This document shows positions 1-7,977 of a stretch of 64,000 nt of DNA, one piece after another. Within the stretch, counting starts at the first letter, position 1. Every line of letters starts with the position of its first letter. Origin of the DNA: an uncultured Opitutia bacterium. GTDB lineage: Bacteria > Verrucomicrobiota > Verrucomicrobiia > Opitutales > Opitutaceae. A program made the position numbers and the translations under genes. The DNA is taken from contig CAIONS010000068.1 of NCBI GenBank assembly GCA_903859715.1, positions 171,195-235,194 on the forward strand, in the 5' to 3' direction. The notes beneath the pieces were generated by a model. The model had not been told where the DNA came from, searched no databases, and saw only the letters and a list, made by a program, of their open reading frames with translations.

Positions 1-1
1 C

Positions 2-433
2 AATGCGAAAAGCCGGCAGGCTTACGACGAGGCGGAGCTGCTGTACGCGAGCGATACGCGCGGCGGGGCGCCGTTTTTCCCGCGTGTGGACGGACAGGTG
101 TTCAAGACCCTGGAGATTCCCAGCACACTGCCGACGTTCGACGAGCTGATGGGCCGGCCGGAATACCCGGATGAGAAAATCGTGCCGCATTTCATGTCAC
201 TGCTGCGGGCCGACCAGCCAAATGTGTTTACCCTGCACGCCGAGATCGAGGGCATGGGCCGGCGCGGCCTGTTTCAGGACCTCTTGGCCGCGTGCAAGCA
301 GGCCGGCGTGGAGTTTATCCGCATGGACGACCTTGCGAACGAACTGCTGGCGAACCGCGCGGCGATCCCGGTGCGCGACCAGGTGATGGGCACGATTGAT
401 GGCCGCACGGGCGTCGTCGCCATGCAGGCGTAG
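2..433 (+). CDS. Polysaccharide deacetylase, ArnD-like (5' end missing)
   Basis: Only the C-terminal part (about 143 residues) is in the window, and the frame is open to the left edge. The segments YASDTRGG and VFTLHAEIEGM match the C-terminal half of the ArnD-type NodB-fold deacetylases, which remove the formyl group from undecaprenyl-phosphate-linked 4-formamido-arabinose during lipid A modification. The metal-binding N-terminal motifs lie outside the window, so activity cannot be judged. The ORF-track start at 86 is internal, because the reading frame is open and family-like upstream of it. The substrate is inferred from family resemblance only. Confidence 0.75.
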   Translation, partial: NAKSRQAYDEAELLYASDTRGGAPFFPRVDGQVFKTLEIPSTLPTFDELMGRPEYPDEKIVPHFMSLLRADQPNVFTLHAEIEGMGRRGLFQDLLAACKQAGVEFIRMDDLANELLANRAAIPVRDQVMGTIDGRTGVVAMQA

Positions 434-461
434 TCGGCCTGTGGCCGGCTCGTGGCCGGCT

Positions 462-546
462 GGAGATGGGAGTTAGGAGATGGGAGCTGGAAAATCTGAT
501 TTGCGCCGCTTTCGTGGTATTCCATCTCCTATCTTCCATCTCCCAA
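462..546. repeat. Intergenic inverted repeat, family M
   Basis: Left arm GGAGATGGGAGTTAGGAGAT is answered by CCATCTCCTATCTTCCATCT about 30 bases later, giving an imperfect stem around an unrelated loop. Similar text recurs at 15673-15736 and, as a half copy, at 58831-58859. Confidence 0.7.
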
Positions 547-551
547 CTTCG

Positions 552-580
552 AATAAGCCGGGCCAGCGGCCCGCCTTATT
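552..580. terminator. Bidirectional hairpin overlapping the lptF-like stop codon
   Basis: AATAAG-C-CGGGCC, loop AGC, GGCCCG-C-CTTATT forms a symmetrical stem with one mismatch. The TAA stop of the minus-strand permease gene (576-578) lies inside the right arm. A short T-rich stretch follows on both strands, so it could stop transcription from either side. Confidence 0.55.
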
Positions 581-1775
581 TCCGGTCGATTCGTGAGAAC
601 AGCCACACGCCGAGTGCCAGGATGATCAGATTGGGCACCCAGAGCAGCAGGTCGGGGCGGTATTCCGGGTGACGGTCGAGTGCTTTCACGGCGACGGTCA
701 GCAGATAGTAACCGAGGGTCAGAAGCAGGGCCACGCCGAAGTTGGCGGACGTCTCACGGCGCGAGACCTTGATGCCGAGTGGCACGCCGAGCAGTGCGAG
801 GGAAAACACGGCGAGCGCGGTGTTGAACTTGTCCTGGTACACCAGCTCCAGCTTCATCCGGTCGCGGGCAAACTGCTTGGCCTCGTCCGGCGGCGGAACC
901 AGAGCGGCGACGCGCGCCCGCTCGGCGTTCAGCTCGCTGTAGGTCATCCAGTCCTGCTTTACGTGCACGCCGCCGCGGCCGAAGAAGCGGCTGAGCGACA
1001 ACCGCACCGGCTCGGAGCGTTCGAAGGAACCGACAAGCGGCGCCTCGGAAAAATTCTCAGGACTCTTCTCGTTGCGCGTCTCCACCTGCGCGTGGGTGAG
1101 GGTGAGGATCAGGGCATTGTCGGCCTCGTCGTAGTCGAAGTGACCGCTTTCGGCACGGACGAGCCGCGTGACGCGCTTCTGGTCGTCGAGTTCCCAGAGC
1201 CAGAAGTCGCGCATTTCCGAGCCGTTCTTCTCGTTCACATAGACAACATAGCCGGGGAAATCGCGGATGAACGTTTTTTCCACGATGAAGCGGAGCGGAT
1301 TCGCGCGGACGGCCTCGCCCAGCGCCCGGTGGTATTCCACCCGGGCGCGCGGCATGGAATCGAAATTGAAGTAAAGCGCCAGGGCCGCCCCAAGGGCTGC
1401 GAGCAGGATGACGGGTCGGGAAATCCGGTTGATACTCAGCCCGACGGCGCGCATCGCGGTGACTTCACTGTCGGCGGACAGCCGGCCCAGGGTCAGCAGC
1501 ACTCCGGTCAGGAGGCCCATCGGCAGCGAGTAGGTGATCGCGAACGGGATGAGCAGCAGCACCAGCTTGGTGAACAAGGCCGCCGAAAACTGGCCCGCGA
1601 GCATGTAGGGCAGCAGGTCGCGCGCGATGTTGGGCACCATCACGATGAACGTGAACAATCCGACCGCGGCCACGCAGGTGAAAAACACGCTTCGGAAAAT
1701 GTAGCGGTCGAGGAGGTTCAGTTTCGTTTCGGGTTCGGGCGCAGGGTTCTTCGCAGACGGAGGGTCCGCTGACAA
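576..1775 (-). CDS. LptF/LptG family permease (YjgP/YjgQ)
   Basis: This is an inner-membrane subunit of the LptB2FG complex, which extracts lipopolysaccharide from the inner membrane and passes it to the periplasmic bridge. The protein shows the family layout: N-terminal NLLDRYIFRSVF followed by a TM helix, a second TM pair, a large periplasmic domain (roughly residues 130-290), then SRRETSANFG leading into the last TM helices. The ORF-track start at 1904 is rejected because its first residues translate dispersed repeats. A TTG at 1775 or a CTG at 1721 just before NLLDRY are the realistic starts, and 1775 is used here without strong RBS support. LptF and LptG cannot be told apart here, and no partner gene is adjacent. 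Confidence 0.85.
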   Translation of the reverse strand: MSADPPSAKNPAPEPETKLNLLDRYIFRSVFFTCVAAVGLFTFIVMVPNIARDLLPYMLAGQFSAALFTKLVLLLIPFAITYSLPMGLLTGVLLTLGRLSADSEVTAMRAVGLSINRISRPVILLAALGAALALYFNFDSMPRARVEYHRALGEAVRANPLRFIVEKTFIRDFPGYVVYVNEKNGSEMRDFWLWELDDQKRVTRLVRAESGHFDYDEADNALILTLTHAQVETRNEKSPENFSEAPLVGSFERSEPVRLSLSRFFGRGGVHVKQDWMTYSELNAERARVAALVPPPDEAKQFARDRMKLELVYQDKFNTALAVFSLALLGVPLGIKVSRRETSANFGVALLLTLGYYLLTVAVKALDRHPEYRPDLLLWVPNLIILALGVWLFSRIDRK

Positions 1776-1803
1776 CCAGCAACGCGGGTGGTTCGGCCAA
1801 TTG

Positions 1804-1943
1804 TAGAGCGGGGTCGCTGACCCCTGCCTTGGCTTGGGTTCAATGTAGGCGGGGTGCCTCACCCCGCGTTGATTCAATGACGGGTGAGGGCACCCGTCCC
1901 ACAACGGAGAATGGAAAGGCGGGGTCAGCGATCCCGCCCTACA
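1804..1943. repeat. Composite nested repeat (family B inside family A)
   Basis: Outer arms (1804-1828 and 1918-1943) carry the family A text GCGGGGTCGCTGACC and its complement. Inside lies a complete family B element (1845-1901) beginning GTAGGCGGGGTGCC and ending with the complementary GGGTGAGGGCACCCG text. Family A recurs at 44570-44668 and family B at 61419-61477. The arrangement looks like one palindromic element inserted into another. Confidence 0.85.
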
Positions 1944-1956
1944 GGGAATCGGTAGG

Positions 1957-2691
1957 CTAAAATCCCAGCGAGAGCTGCGGCGTGCCGTTGCCGCCGTCGG
2001 TGACGGGGTCCAGGCACGCGGGGCCTTCGTTTCGGATGCTGCTCACGTAGGTGCTGACAGCGACGGCGGTCATCGCACTGGCGCTGGCAGGTCGTAGCAG
2101 CGGGGCGAGCTGGCTCAAATCCGTGAGCTCCGGGTCGAGCCACGGTTCGAACTGCTCCGGCGTGAGCATCACCGGCATCCGGTGATGAATGGGCCGCATG
2201 AGTTCGTTGGGCTCGGTGGTGATGACGCTGCAAGTCTCGAGCGTGGTGCCATCGGGTGTGCGCCAGCTTTCCCACAGCCCGGCGAGGCCGAAGGGTTGCT
2301 CATCGCGTCGCTGGAAGAGCCAGGGCTGCTTGGACCGGCCGCGATGTTCCCATTCATAGAAACCGCTGGCGGGAATGACGCAGCGCCGGGCGCGGAAGGC
2401 GTCGCGAAACGACGGCTTGTCCGCGACGGACTCGGCGCGGGCGTTGGCCAGAGCCGCACCGTCATCGCTCTTGGCCCAGGCGGGCACGAGTCCCCAGCGC
2501 AGTGTCACGGCCTCGCACGCGGGGCCGCGGCCGGGTGACGGATTCCGGGCTGGAAGCCGGACGCGCACGGCCGGAATCGCGGAGCCGGGCGCGATGTTGT
2601 AGCGCGACAGGAACTCGGTGGCCGCCCCGATCCCAAGCCGCTCGAGGATGTCGCGGTAGTGTTGCTCGAGCAGCAGGAAACGGCAGCACAT
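1957..2691 (-). CDS. SOS response-associated peptidase (SRAP, YedK/HMCES family)
   Basis: The SRAP domain forms a thiazolidine crosslink with abasic sites in single-stranded DNA through an N-terminal cysteine, shielding the lesion. The start at 2691 is chosen because it gives MCCRF, placing Cys2 at the N-terminus after Met removal as the mechanism requires. The ORF-track extension would bury it. The NIAPG motif, the RAE segment, GFYEWE and HHRMPV follow in family order. The length of 244 aa is normal. It lies 5 bases downstream of the HAD hydrolase gene, so the two are probably co-transcribed. Confidence 0.9.
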   Translation of the reverse strand: MCCRFLLLEQHYRDILERLGIGAATEFLSRYNIAPGSAIPAVRVRLPARNPSPGRGPACEAVTLRWGLVPAWAKSDDGAALANARAESVADKPSFRDAFRARRCVIPASGFYEWEHRGRSKQPWLFQRRDEQPFGLAGLWESWRTPDGTTLETCSVITTEPNELMRPIHHRMPVMLTPEQFEPWLDPELTDLSQLAPLLRPASASAMTAVAVSTYVSSIRNEGPACLDPVTDGGNGTPQLSLGF

Positions 2692-2696
2692 GGCTC

Positions 2697-3392
2697 TCAG
2701 CCCTGCAGCAGGTCGGGCAGTTCGCGGATGCTGGCGAGCTGGATGAAACGCCCGGGTGCGTCGGGAACCTCGTCGGTGCGCTCGTGACCCCAAGTGAGAT
2801 GGTAGGGCACGTGGGCGCCGCCGCCGCCGAGGGCGAGCACAGGGAGGATGTCGGACTTCAGGGAATTGCCGACCATGAGGAACTCCGCCGGCGCGATGGC
2901 ATGGCGGCGCAGGATCGTGGCATAGGCCGCCTCATTCTTCTCCGAAAGAATCTCGATGTGGTGAAAGTAGGCGGCGAGGCCGGACTTGGCCACCTTCCGC
3001 TCCTGGTCGCGCAGATCGCCCTTGGTGATGAGCAAAAGACGGTGCGTCCCGGCGAGGGTGATGAGAGTCTCGGCCACGCCGTCCAGCAGCTCGACGGGAT
3101 GCTCCAGCATGTCCTGGCCGAGGTTGATCAGCGTCTGGATTTCCTCCGCGCTGATGCGGTTCTGCGTGAGCTCGATGGCGGTCTCGATGGCGGAGAGCAT
3201 GAAGCCCTTTACGCCATACCCGTAGAGCGGAAGGTTTTTCATCTCGGTGGCGAACAGCGTGCGGTCCACCGTGGCGGCGTCGTGGTACTGGGCGAGCAAC
3301 GCGCGGTAGCGCTCATGCACCTGCTCGAAGATGTTCTCGTTGTGCCAGAGGGTATCGTCGGCATCGAAACCGATCACGCGGCAGGTTTTCAT
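2697..3392 (-). CDS. HAD-superfamily hydrolase
   Basis: This 231-residue protein has the haloacid dehalogenase motifs in order: FDADDTLW near residue 9 (nucleophilic Asp), LLITKG around residue 120, and VGNSLKSD near residue 175, where Asp coordinates magnesium. A helical cap lies between motifs I and II. It is probably a cytoplasmic small-molecule phosphatase, but the substrate cannot be read from sequence. The ATG at 3392 places motif I at the very N-terminus, as is usual. It precedes the SRAP gene with a 5-base gap. Confidence 0.85.
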   Translation of the reverse strand: MKTCRVIGFDADDTLWHNENIFEQVHERYRALLAQYHDAATVDRTLFATEMKNLPLYGYGVKGFMLSAIETAIELTQNRISAEEIQTLINLGQDMLEHPVELLDGVAETLITLAGTHRLLLITKGDLRDQERKVAKSGLAAYFHHIEILSEKNEAAYATILRRHAIAPAEFLMVGNSLKSDILPVLALGGGGAHVPYHLTWGHERTDEVPDAPGRFIQLASIRELPDLLQG

Positions 3393-3409
3393 GAGGGAGG
3401 CGGGGAAGG

Positions 3410-3490
3410 TTTCACCACAAAGCTCACGAAGCGCACGAAGGCCGGAAAGCCAAATTGTTTTTCACCGCGAAGAGCGCAAAGCGCGCGAAG
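3410..3490. repeat. Family E repeat, two half copies in direct order
   Basis: TTCACCACAAAGCTCACGAA and TTCACCGCGAAGAGCGCAAA are two diverged copies of the same half-element in the same orientation. Full inverted copies of this family are at 23462-23544 and 59580-59677. Confidence 0.65.
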
Positions 3491-3491
3491 G

Positions 3492-4889
3492 TTAATTCTT
3501 CGTCAGAGCGGCAAGTTGCGCAGCCTCGGCTTCCGCCTTGATATGCTCGAGTACCCGCAAATGGATTCGATGCACCAAGTAGTCAGACCACACCCGCCAA
3601 TAACGGTTAGGCCATAGGTTTTGGTCATACCAAGTCGTTCCGTCGAGCTGAGTCCGACCGTCGGGCAGGGCTGTGAGCAAAAACTGGCCGTGGCGTGACC
3701 GAAAAAATCCATCGAGATGGGGCGGATGCAGGCTTGGATAGGGAGAAAGTTCGTTCATTGGCGGCGGCTGCCGAATCACATCGAACGCCAGACGATGCGG
3801 CTCATCCCATACAGTAATGGGTTCGACAAAGGGCCCGGTAGAGAACTCGCAGTGTCGCACTGCCCCAACGCCATGTCCCCAGATTCGGGCGCGCACCGGG
3901 TAAGCGATCCCGCTGCGGAAAATCAAATCCTGCGGCGCAGGTAGCTCGGAAAAAGTGATGACATGATGCCAGACGACCGCGGGTGGGGCAGCGATAATAA
4001 TCCGGGTCGTGGCCTCGATGATCGGTCGCGAAGGCGTCAACTGGGCCTCGCTATACAGAAGCATCGGCAAGACGAACCAGGCAGCGCTGTAAAGCCGGCG
4101 GGTGGCATGCTGGTTCCAGCGGCTGAATTGGATCCAGTAGGCCACAGTGGCGCCAAGGATTGCCAAGGGCAGCGCCAGCGGTGCGGCCATCAGCACGCAA
4201 AGCAGGCCTTCGATGGCAAAAAACAAGAGAGCGAGCCCTGCGAAAAGAACGGAGAGCATCGCAACGATACAGCAACTGCCCCACGTGCGTGGCTCGGCGG
4301 CCGAATGGATCAGCGCTGAGACCAAGCCCATGAAAAAGGGCATGCCGACGAAGAGTCCCCAGCCGTAGGATTTCAGCATTATCGTGCCGAAGGCGATCAG
4401 CGGAACCGCAAGCGTCACAGTAAGAATCAATCCGGCGAGTGCACTTGCGCGCGGATCGGAAAAGGCCAGCCATGAATTCCAGCGATTGCCCGTACCAGTC
4501 GCAGTCGACGCATTTTTGGAAGAGACGATGCACAGACAGAGGAAAAATCCGAGGTTCACCACCGGGACGAAAAACAGGGCGGCCAGCCCCAGTGGCCACC
4601 GGGCGTCCCGGAGTCGGCGCACGGTTAGGACAACGCCGGCAGCGATAAACGGCAATGCCAGTACGAGCAGGGCAAAGAGAAAGGCCCTACTTTGATCGGG
4701 GGCCGGTGCAAACGGCCGGCGCAGGGGTTGCCAATAGCTTGTCCAGTTCCAGTAGCCGGCGTCAAAAATGGCAGCAATCAGCCGGTCCAGATTGTACTTC
4801 AGCGCCATCAAGACCATGCCCCAGCCAAGGTAGGCGGCGCGGCCGGTGGTACCCTTGGTATTCCAGAGCGCGGAGGGGTTGAGGATCAT
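3492..4889 (-). CDS. DUF805-like membrane domain fused to an SRPBCC domain
   Basis: The 465-residue protein has an N-terminal multi-helix membrane part. Its RRLRDA segment and adjacent hydrophobic helices resemble DUF805 proteins. Further TM helices extend to about residue 300. The C-terminal third has no TM helices and reads like an SRPBCC (START-like) domain, from TRIIIAAPPAVVWHHV to ALPDGRTQLDGTTWY. SRPBCC domains bind hydrophobic ligands. The combination in one chain is unusual. The start at 4889 (MILNPSALW) is preferred to 4952, whose extra residues are low-complexity. The function is unknown. Confidence 0.7.
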   Translation of the reverse strand: MILNPSALWNTKGTTGRAAYLGWGMVLMALKYNLDRLIAAIFDAGYWNWTSYWQPLRRPFAPAPDQSRAFLFALLVLALPFIAAGVVLTVRRLRDARWPLGLAALFFVPVVNLGFFLCLCIVSSKNASTATGTGNRWNSWLAFSDPRASALAGLILTVTLAVPLIAFGTIMLKSYGWGLFVGMPFFMGLVSALIHSAAEPRTWGSCCIVAMLSVLFAGLALLFFAIEGLLCVLMAAPLALPLAILGATVAYWIQFSRWNQHATRRLYSAAWFVLPMLLYSEAQLTPSRPIIEATTRIIIAAPPAVVWHHVITFSELPAPQDLIFRSGIAYPVRARIWGHGVGAVRHCEFSTGPFVEPITVWDEPHRLAFDVIRQPPPMNELSPYPSLHPPHLDGFFRSRHGQFLLTALPDGRTQLDGTTWYDQNLWPNRYWRVWSDYLVHRIHLRVLEHIKAEAEAAQLAALTKN

Positions 4890-4926
4890 GGCGACGGGAG
4901 AACTTGCGGACGAGTGGGTTCGGGCA

Positions 4927-5997
4927 TCAAAACAATTCGAGCTGCGCGCCACCCGGGCGGCGGAAGTGGGCCGTGGAAAGGGGCAGGCGCTCCTGGTTCA
5001 GGCCGGCGCGGCGGGCGGTGACCTGGAACAGGTCGCGCAGCTGCTCGGCGAAGATGCCTTCGCCCTTCAGGCGGGCGCCCCATTCGCTGACGTTCAGCTT
5101 GCCGCCGCGGATTTCCTGCACGCGGTCGATCACGCGCGCTTTCTTCGTCGGAGCGTGATCGTCGAGCCATTGGAGAAAAATATCCTTCACCGCGTAGGGC
5201 AGGCGCATGACGACGTAACCGGCGCGCTTGGCACCCGCGGCGGCTGCGGCCTCGAGGATCGCGGGCAGCTCGTGGTCGGTGAGCCCGGGAATGATCGGCG
5301 CGACCATCACGCCGACAGGGATGCCGGCGGCGCTGAGTTCGCGGATGGCTCGGAGCCGCGCGGCGGGACGCGAGGCGCGCGGCTCGAGCTGTCCGGCCAG
5401 GTCGGTGTCCAGCGTGGTGACCGACACATAGACCGCGGTGGCCTGATAGCGGGCGAGCTCGGTGAGCACGTCGAGGTCGCGGGTGACGAGCGCGTTCTTG
5501 GTGATGATGGAGATGGGCTGGCGGAGCTCGGCGCAGACCTCGAGGCAACCGCAGGTGACGCGGAACTGGCGTTCGCACGGCTGGTAGCAGTCCGTGATGC
5601 CGCTCATGGAAATGCTCTGCGGCTTCCACCGGGACGAGGAGAGCTCGGCGCGGAGCAGGGCGGGGGCGCGGAGCTTCACGAGGATCTTCGTCTCGAAATC
5701 GAGTCCGCTGCTCCAGCCGAGATACTCGTGGTAGGGTCGGGCGAAGCAGTAGGCGCAGCCGTGCTCGCAGCCGCGGTAGGGATTGAGCCCGACGGTGAAA
5801 GGGATGTCAGGGCTGTCGTTGGTGGTCAGCAGGGATTCGCTGGCGTCGAAGAAAAACTGTGTGCGCGGATGCGGGCGTTCGTCGGGCGGGCAGTCCGGGT
5901 CGGGCTCGAGGATCAGCGGCTCGAAGCGGTTGGGCGGGTTGATGCTCGCGCCGCGGCCCGGAATCGAGCCGGAGGGGTGGGGCGGGAGCGCAGGCAT
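4927..5997 (-). CDS. PA0069-family radical SAM protein
   Basis: The cluster motif GCEHGCAYC (Cys77, Cys81, Cys84) is followed by FARPYHEYLG and SGLDFETKI, the signature of the PA0069/Rv2578c group of radical SAM proteins, which bind a 4Fe-4S cluster and cleave S-adenosylmethionine. The 356 aa length and the N-terminal GRGASINPPNRFEP segment fit this group. The substrate of the family is not established; some members have been compared to DNA photolesion repair enzymes. It is on the minus strand next to the DUF805-SRPBCC gene, with a 37-base gap. Confidence 0.85.
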   Translation of the reverse strand: MPALPPHPSGSIPGRGASINPPNRFEPLILEPDPDCPPDERPHPRTQFFFDASESLLTTNDSPDIPFTVGLNPYRGCEHGCAYCFARPYHEYLGWSSGLDFETKILVKLRAPALLRAELSSSRWKPQSISMSGITDCYQPCERQFRVTCGCLEVCAELRQPISIITKNALVTRDLDVLTELARYQATAVYVSVTTLDTDLAGQLEPRASRPAARLRAIRELSAAGIPVGVMVAPIIPGLTDHELPAILEAAAAAGAKRAGYVVMRLPYAVKDIFLQWLDDHAPTKKARVIDRVQEIRGGKLNVSEWGARLKGEGIFAEQLRDLFQVTARRAGLNQERLPLSTAHFRRPGGAQLELF

Positions 5998-6100
5998 GGG
6001 GGACAGGCTGTACGCTTTTGGCGGTAGGCAATAAGGATTTCATCAAAAGAAAAATTGAGTGGCCGCGATAAGGCATGAGGAGTTCCCAACCCCGAAAGTT

Positions 6101-6209
6101 GGCCACAAAGAGGCACAAGGGCTCTGGGACTGCGAAGGAGCCTCCATTGCGCCTATAGGCGCGCGGGAGACTCGGGACGGAGCCCAGGATTTTGTGCCTC
6201 TTTGTGCCA
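6101..6209. repeat. Family D inverted repeat
   Basis: GGCCACAAAGAGGCACAAGG is answered by TTTGTGCCTCTTTGTGCC 90 bases later. The loop contains a 40-base core with the perfect palindrome GCGCCTATAGGCGC-like text. A second copy at 58891-59000 shares this core with only two differences over 40 bases, visible by eye. Confidence 0.85.
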
Positions 6210-6276
6210 TCCTCCGGCGGTCTGGTTGGGTTGCTTAAAGCTTTCAGCCGTTGGGGTGATTCGCTTCGCTGGCCTC

Positions 6277-7092
6277 ATGTCGCTCGCCAAAGCCACCCGC
6301 ACGGTGTCCATCGCCCGCCATGACGGCGCGGCGGCACCCGTGGTGCGGGATGACGCGATTGCGGCGGAGGAGCCGCTCGAGATCCGCGTGGGCGGGCACA
6401 GTGTGGCGGTCGTCATGCGCACGCCGGGCCATGACCGTGAGCTGACGGCCGGATTTCTCGTTACGGAGGGCATTGTGCGGCGACGCGAGGAGGTGCTGGA
6501 TCTGGTGTATTGCCGGAGCGATGGCGGAAACCCGGAGGAAAACATCCTCGATGTACTGCTGGCGCCGGGGGCGACCATCGATCTGGCCCGGCTGACGCGG
6601 CATGTCTTTACGTCGTCGAGCTGCGGCATCTGCAGCAAGGCCAGCATCGAGGCCGTGCAGGCGCAGTTTTCGCCGATCCCGGTTCCGCTGGTGCCGCGCC
6701 GGGCGGTCCTGGCGACGCTGCCGGAAAAGCTGCGCGCGGCGCAGGCGGCGTTCGACGTGACGGGCGGGCTGCATGCGAGCGCGCTGTTCGACGCCGAGGG
6801 GAACCTTCAGGTCGTGCGTGAGGATGTCGGCCGGCACAACGCACTCGACAAGGTGGTGGGCCACGCGTTTTTCGCGGAGCAGCTGCCGCTCGCCGGGCGG
6901 GTGCTGCTGGTGAGCGGGCGGGTGTCGTTTGAGATCATGCAGAAGGCGCTGGCGGCGGGCATACCGGCCGTGGCGGCGATCTCGGCGCCGACGAGCGCGG
7001 CGGTGGAGTTTGCGCGGGCGAGCGACCAGGTGCTGGTGGGCTTTCTCCGGGGCGAGCGGATGAATGTTTACGCGGGCACCTTGGCGGGCTGA
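6277..7092 (+). CDS. fdhD: Formate dehydrogenase accessory sulfurtransferase FdhD
   Basis: FdhD transfers sulfur from a cysteine desulfurase to the molybdenum cofactor of formate dehydrogenases. The catalytic loop SSCGICSK (Cys116 and Cys119) and the nearby TAGFLVTEGI and VGRHNALDK segments identify it. The start at 6277 (MSLAKATRT) is preferred to 6202, because the extra ORF residues translate the family D repeat. No formate dehydrogenase or molybdenum cofactor gene is in the window, so its client enzyme lies elsewhere. It heads a plus-strand run with the TPR, rhomboid-like and prmB-like genes. Confidence 0.93.
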   Translation: MSLAKATRTVSIARHDGAAAPVVRDDAIAAEEPLEIRVGGHSVAVVMRTPGHDRELTAGFLVTEGIVRRREEVLDLVYCRSDGGNPEENILDVLLAPGATIDLARLTRHVFTSSSCGICSKASIEAVQAQFSPIPVPLVPRRAVLATLPEKLRAAQAAFDVTGGLHASALFDAEGNLQVVREDVGRHNALDKVVGHAFFAEQLPLAGRVLLVSGRVSFEIMQKALAAGIPAVAAISAPTSAAVEFARASDQVLVGFLRGERMNVYAGTLAG

Positions 7093-7112
7093 GCATGTCG
7101 CAGTTGGCCCAC

Positions 7113-7958
7113 ATGAAATCCTTTTTGCTCCTGCTTGCCCTGTGCCTAGGCGTCCCGCTGGCGGTGCGCGCCGCCGAGAGCGAGTCCATGACCGACCACA
7201 CCCTGCGCCAGCTGGTGGAGCGGCAGAAGGAGCTGCTGGCCGAAGCGGCGAAGGAAAACCCGCACTTCGACCGGGACAGTTTCCAGCTGCAGATGCAGCA
7301 GATCTGTCAGGGCTACGACGCCCTGCTGCGGGACAACCCGGATTATGCCCCGGGTTACGGGGCCTACGGCTACCTGCTGGGAAAAATCGGGATGCGCAAG
7401 GCGTCGATCGCGATGCTGCTCAAGGCCAACCAGCTCGACGCCGACCAGCCGCTGGTGAAGAACCAGATCGGCAATTTCCTCGCCGAGGAAGGCCGGCCGC
7501 TGGAGGCGCTCCCGTATTTCATCGCGGCCATCCAGCTCGCGCCGAAGGAACCGCTCTATCACTACCAGCTGGGCACGCTGCTGCACGAGGCCAAGGATGA
7601 TTTCCTCAAGAGCGGCGAATGGACCGCGGAAGGGCTGGAGCACTCGGAACACGAGGCATTCCGGCAGGCGGCGGAACTGGCGCCCGACCGGATCGAGTTC
7701 ACCTACCGCTATGCCGAGTCATTTTACGACCTGACGATCCCGGACTGGGACGGGGCGTTGAAAGCCTGGAGCAAGCTGGAGGAGAAGGCGCAGACGGACG
7801 TCGAGCGCCAGACGATGCGGCTGCAGGCAGCGAATGTCCTGATCAAGCAGGGCAAGCTGGACCACGCGCGGATGCTGCTCGCCACGGTGACCGAGGCGGC
7901 GCTGCAGGGGCAGAAGCAAAAGCTCGTTGCCCAATTCCCGGCGAAAGCCGAGAAGTAA
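7113..7958 (+). CDS. Exported TPR-repeat protein
   Basis: A signal peptide (MKSFLLLLALCLGVPLAVRA) is followed by about 260 residues of helical tetratricopeptide-like repeats, for example PLVKNQIGNFLAEEGRPLEA and YHYQLGTLLHEA. It is predicted to be periplasmic, with a scaffold or chaperone role typical of TPR folds, but no partner is identifiable. The ATG at 7095 is only three bases after the fdhD stop and is possible. The ATG at 7113 gives a cleaner signal peptide and is used here. It probably shares a transcript with fdhD. Confidence 0.75.
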   Translation: MKSFLLLLALCLGVPLAVRAAESESMTDHTLRQLVERQKELLAEAAKENPHFDRDSFQLQMQQICQGYDALLRDNPDYAPGYGAYGYLLGKIGMRKASIAMLLKANQLDADQPLVKNQIGNFLAEEGRPLEALPYFIAAIQLAPKEPLYHYQLGTLLHEAKDDFLKSGEWTAEGLEHSEHEAFRQAAELAPDRIEFTYRYAESFYDLTIPDWDGALKAWSKLEEKAQTDVERQTMRLQAANVLIKQGKLDHARMLLATVTEAALQGQKQKLVAQFPAKAEK

Positions 7959-7977
7959 CCGGCTTTTTGCCGCCGCC

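Noticed and set aside
1776-1904. N-terminal extension of the LptF-like ORF, with residues resembling the extension of the FGGY kinase ORF (61357-61488)
   Set aside because: Both extensions translate family A/B repeats (shared CPHP and GVR text). They are not a shared protein domain.
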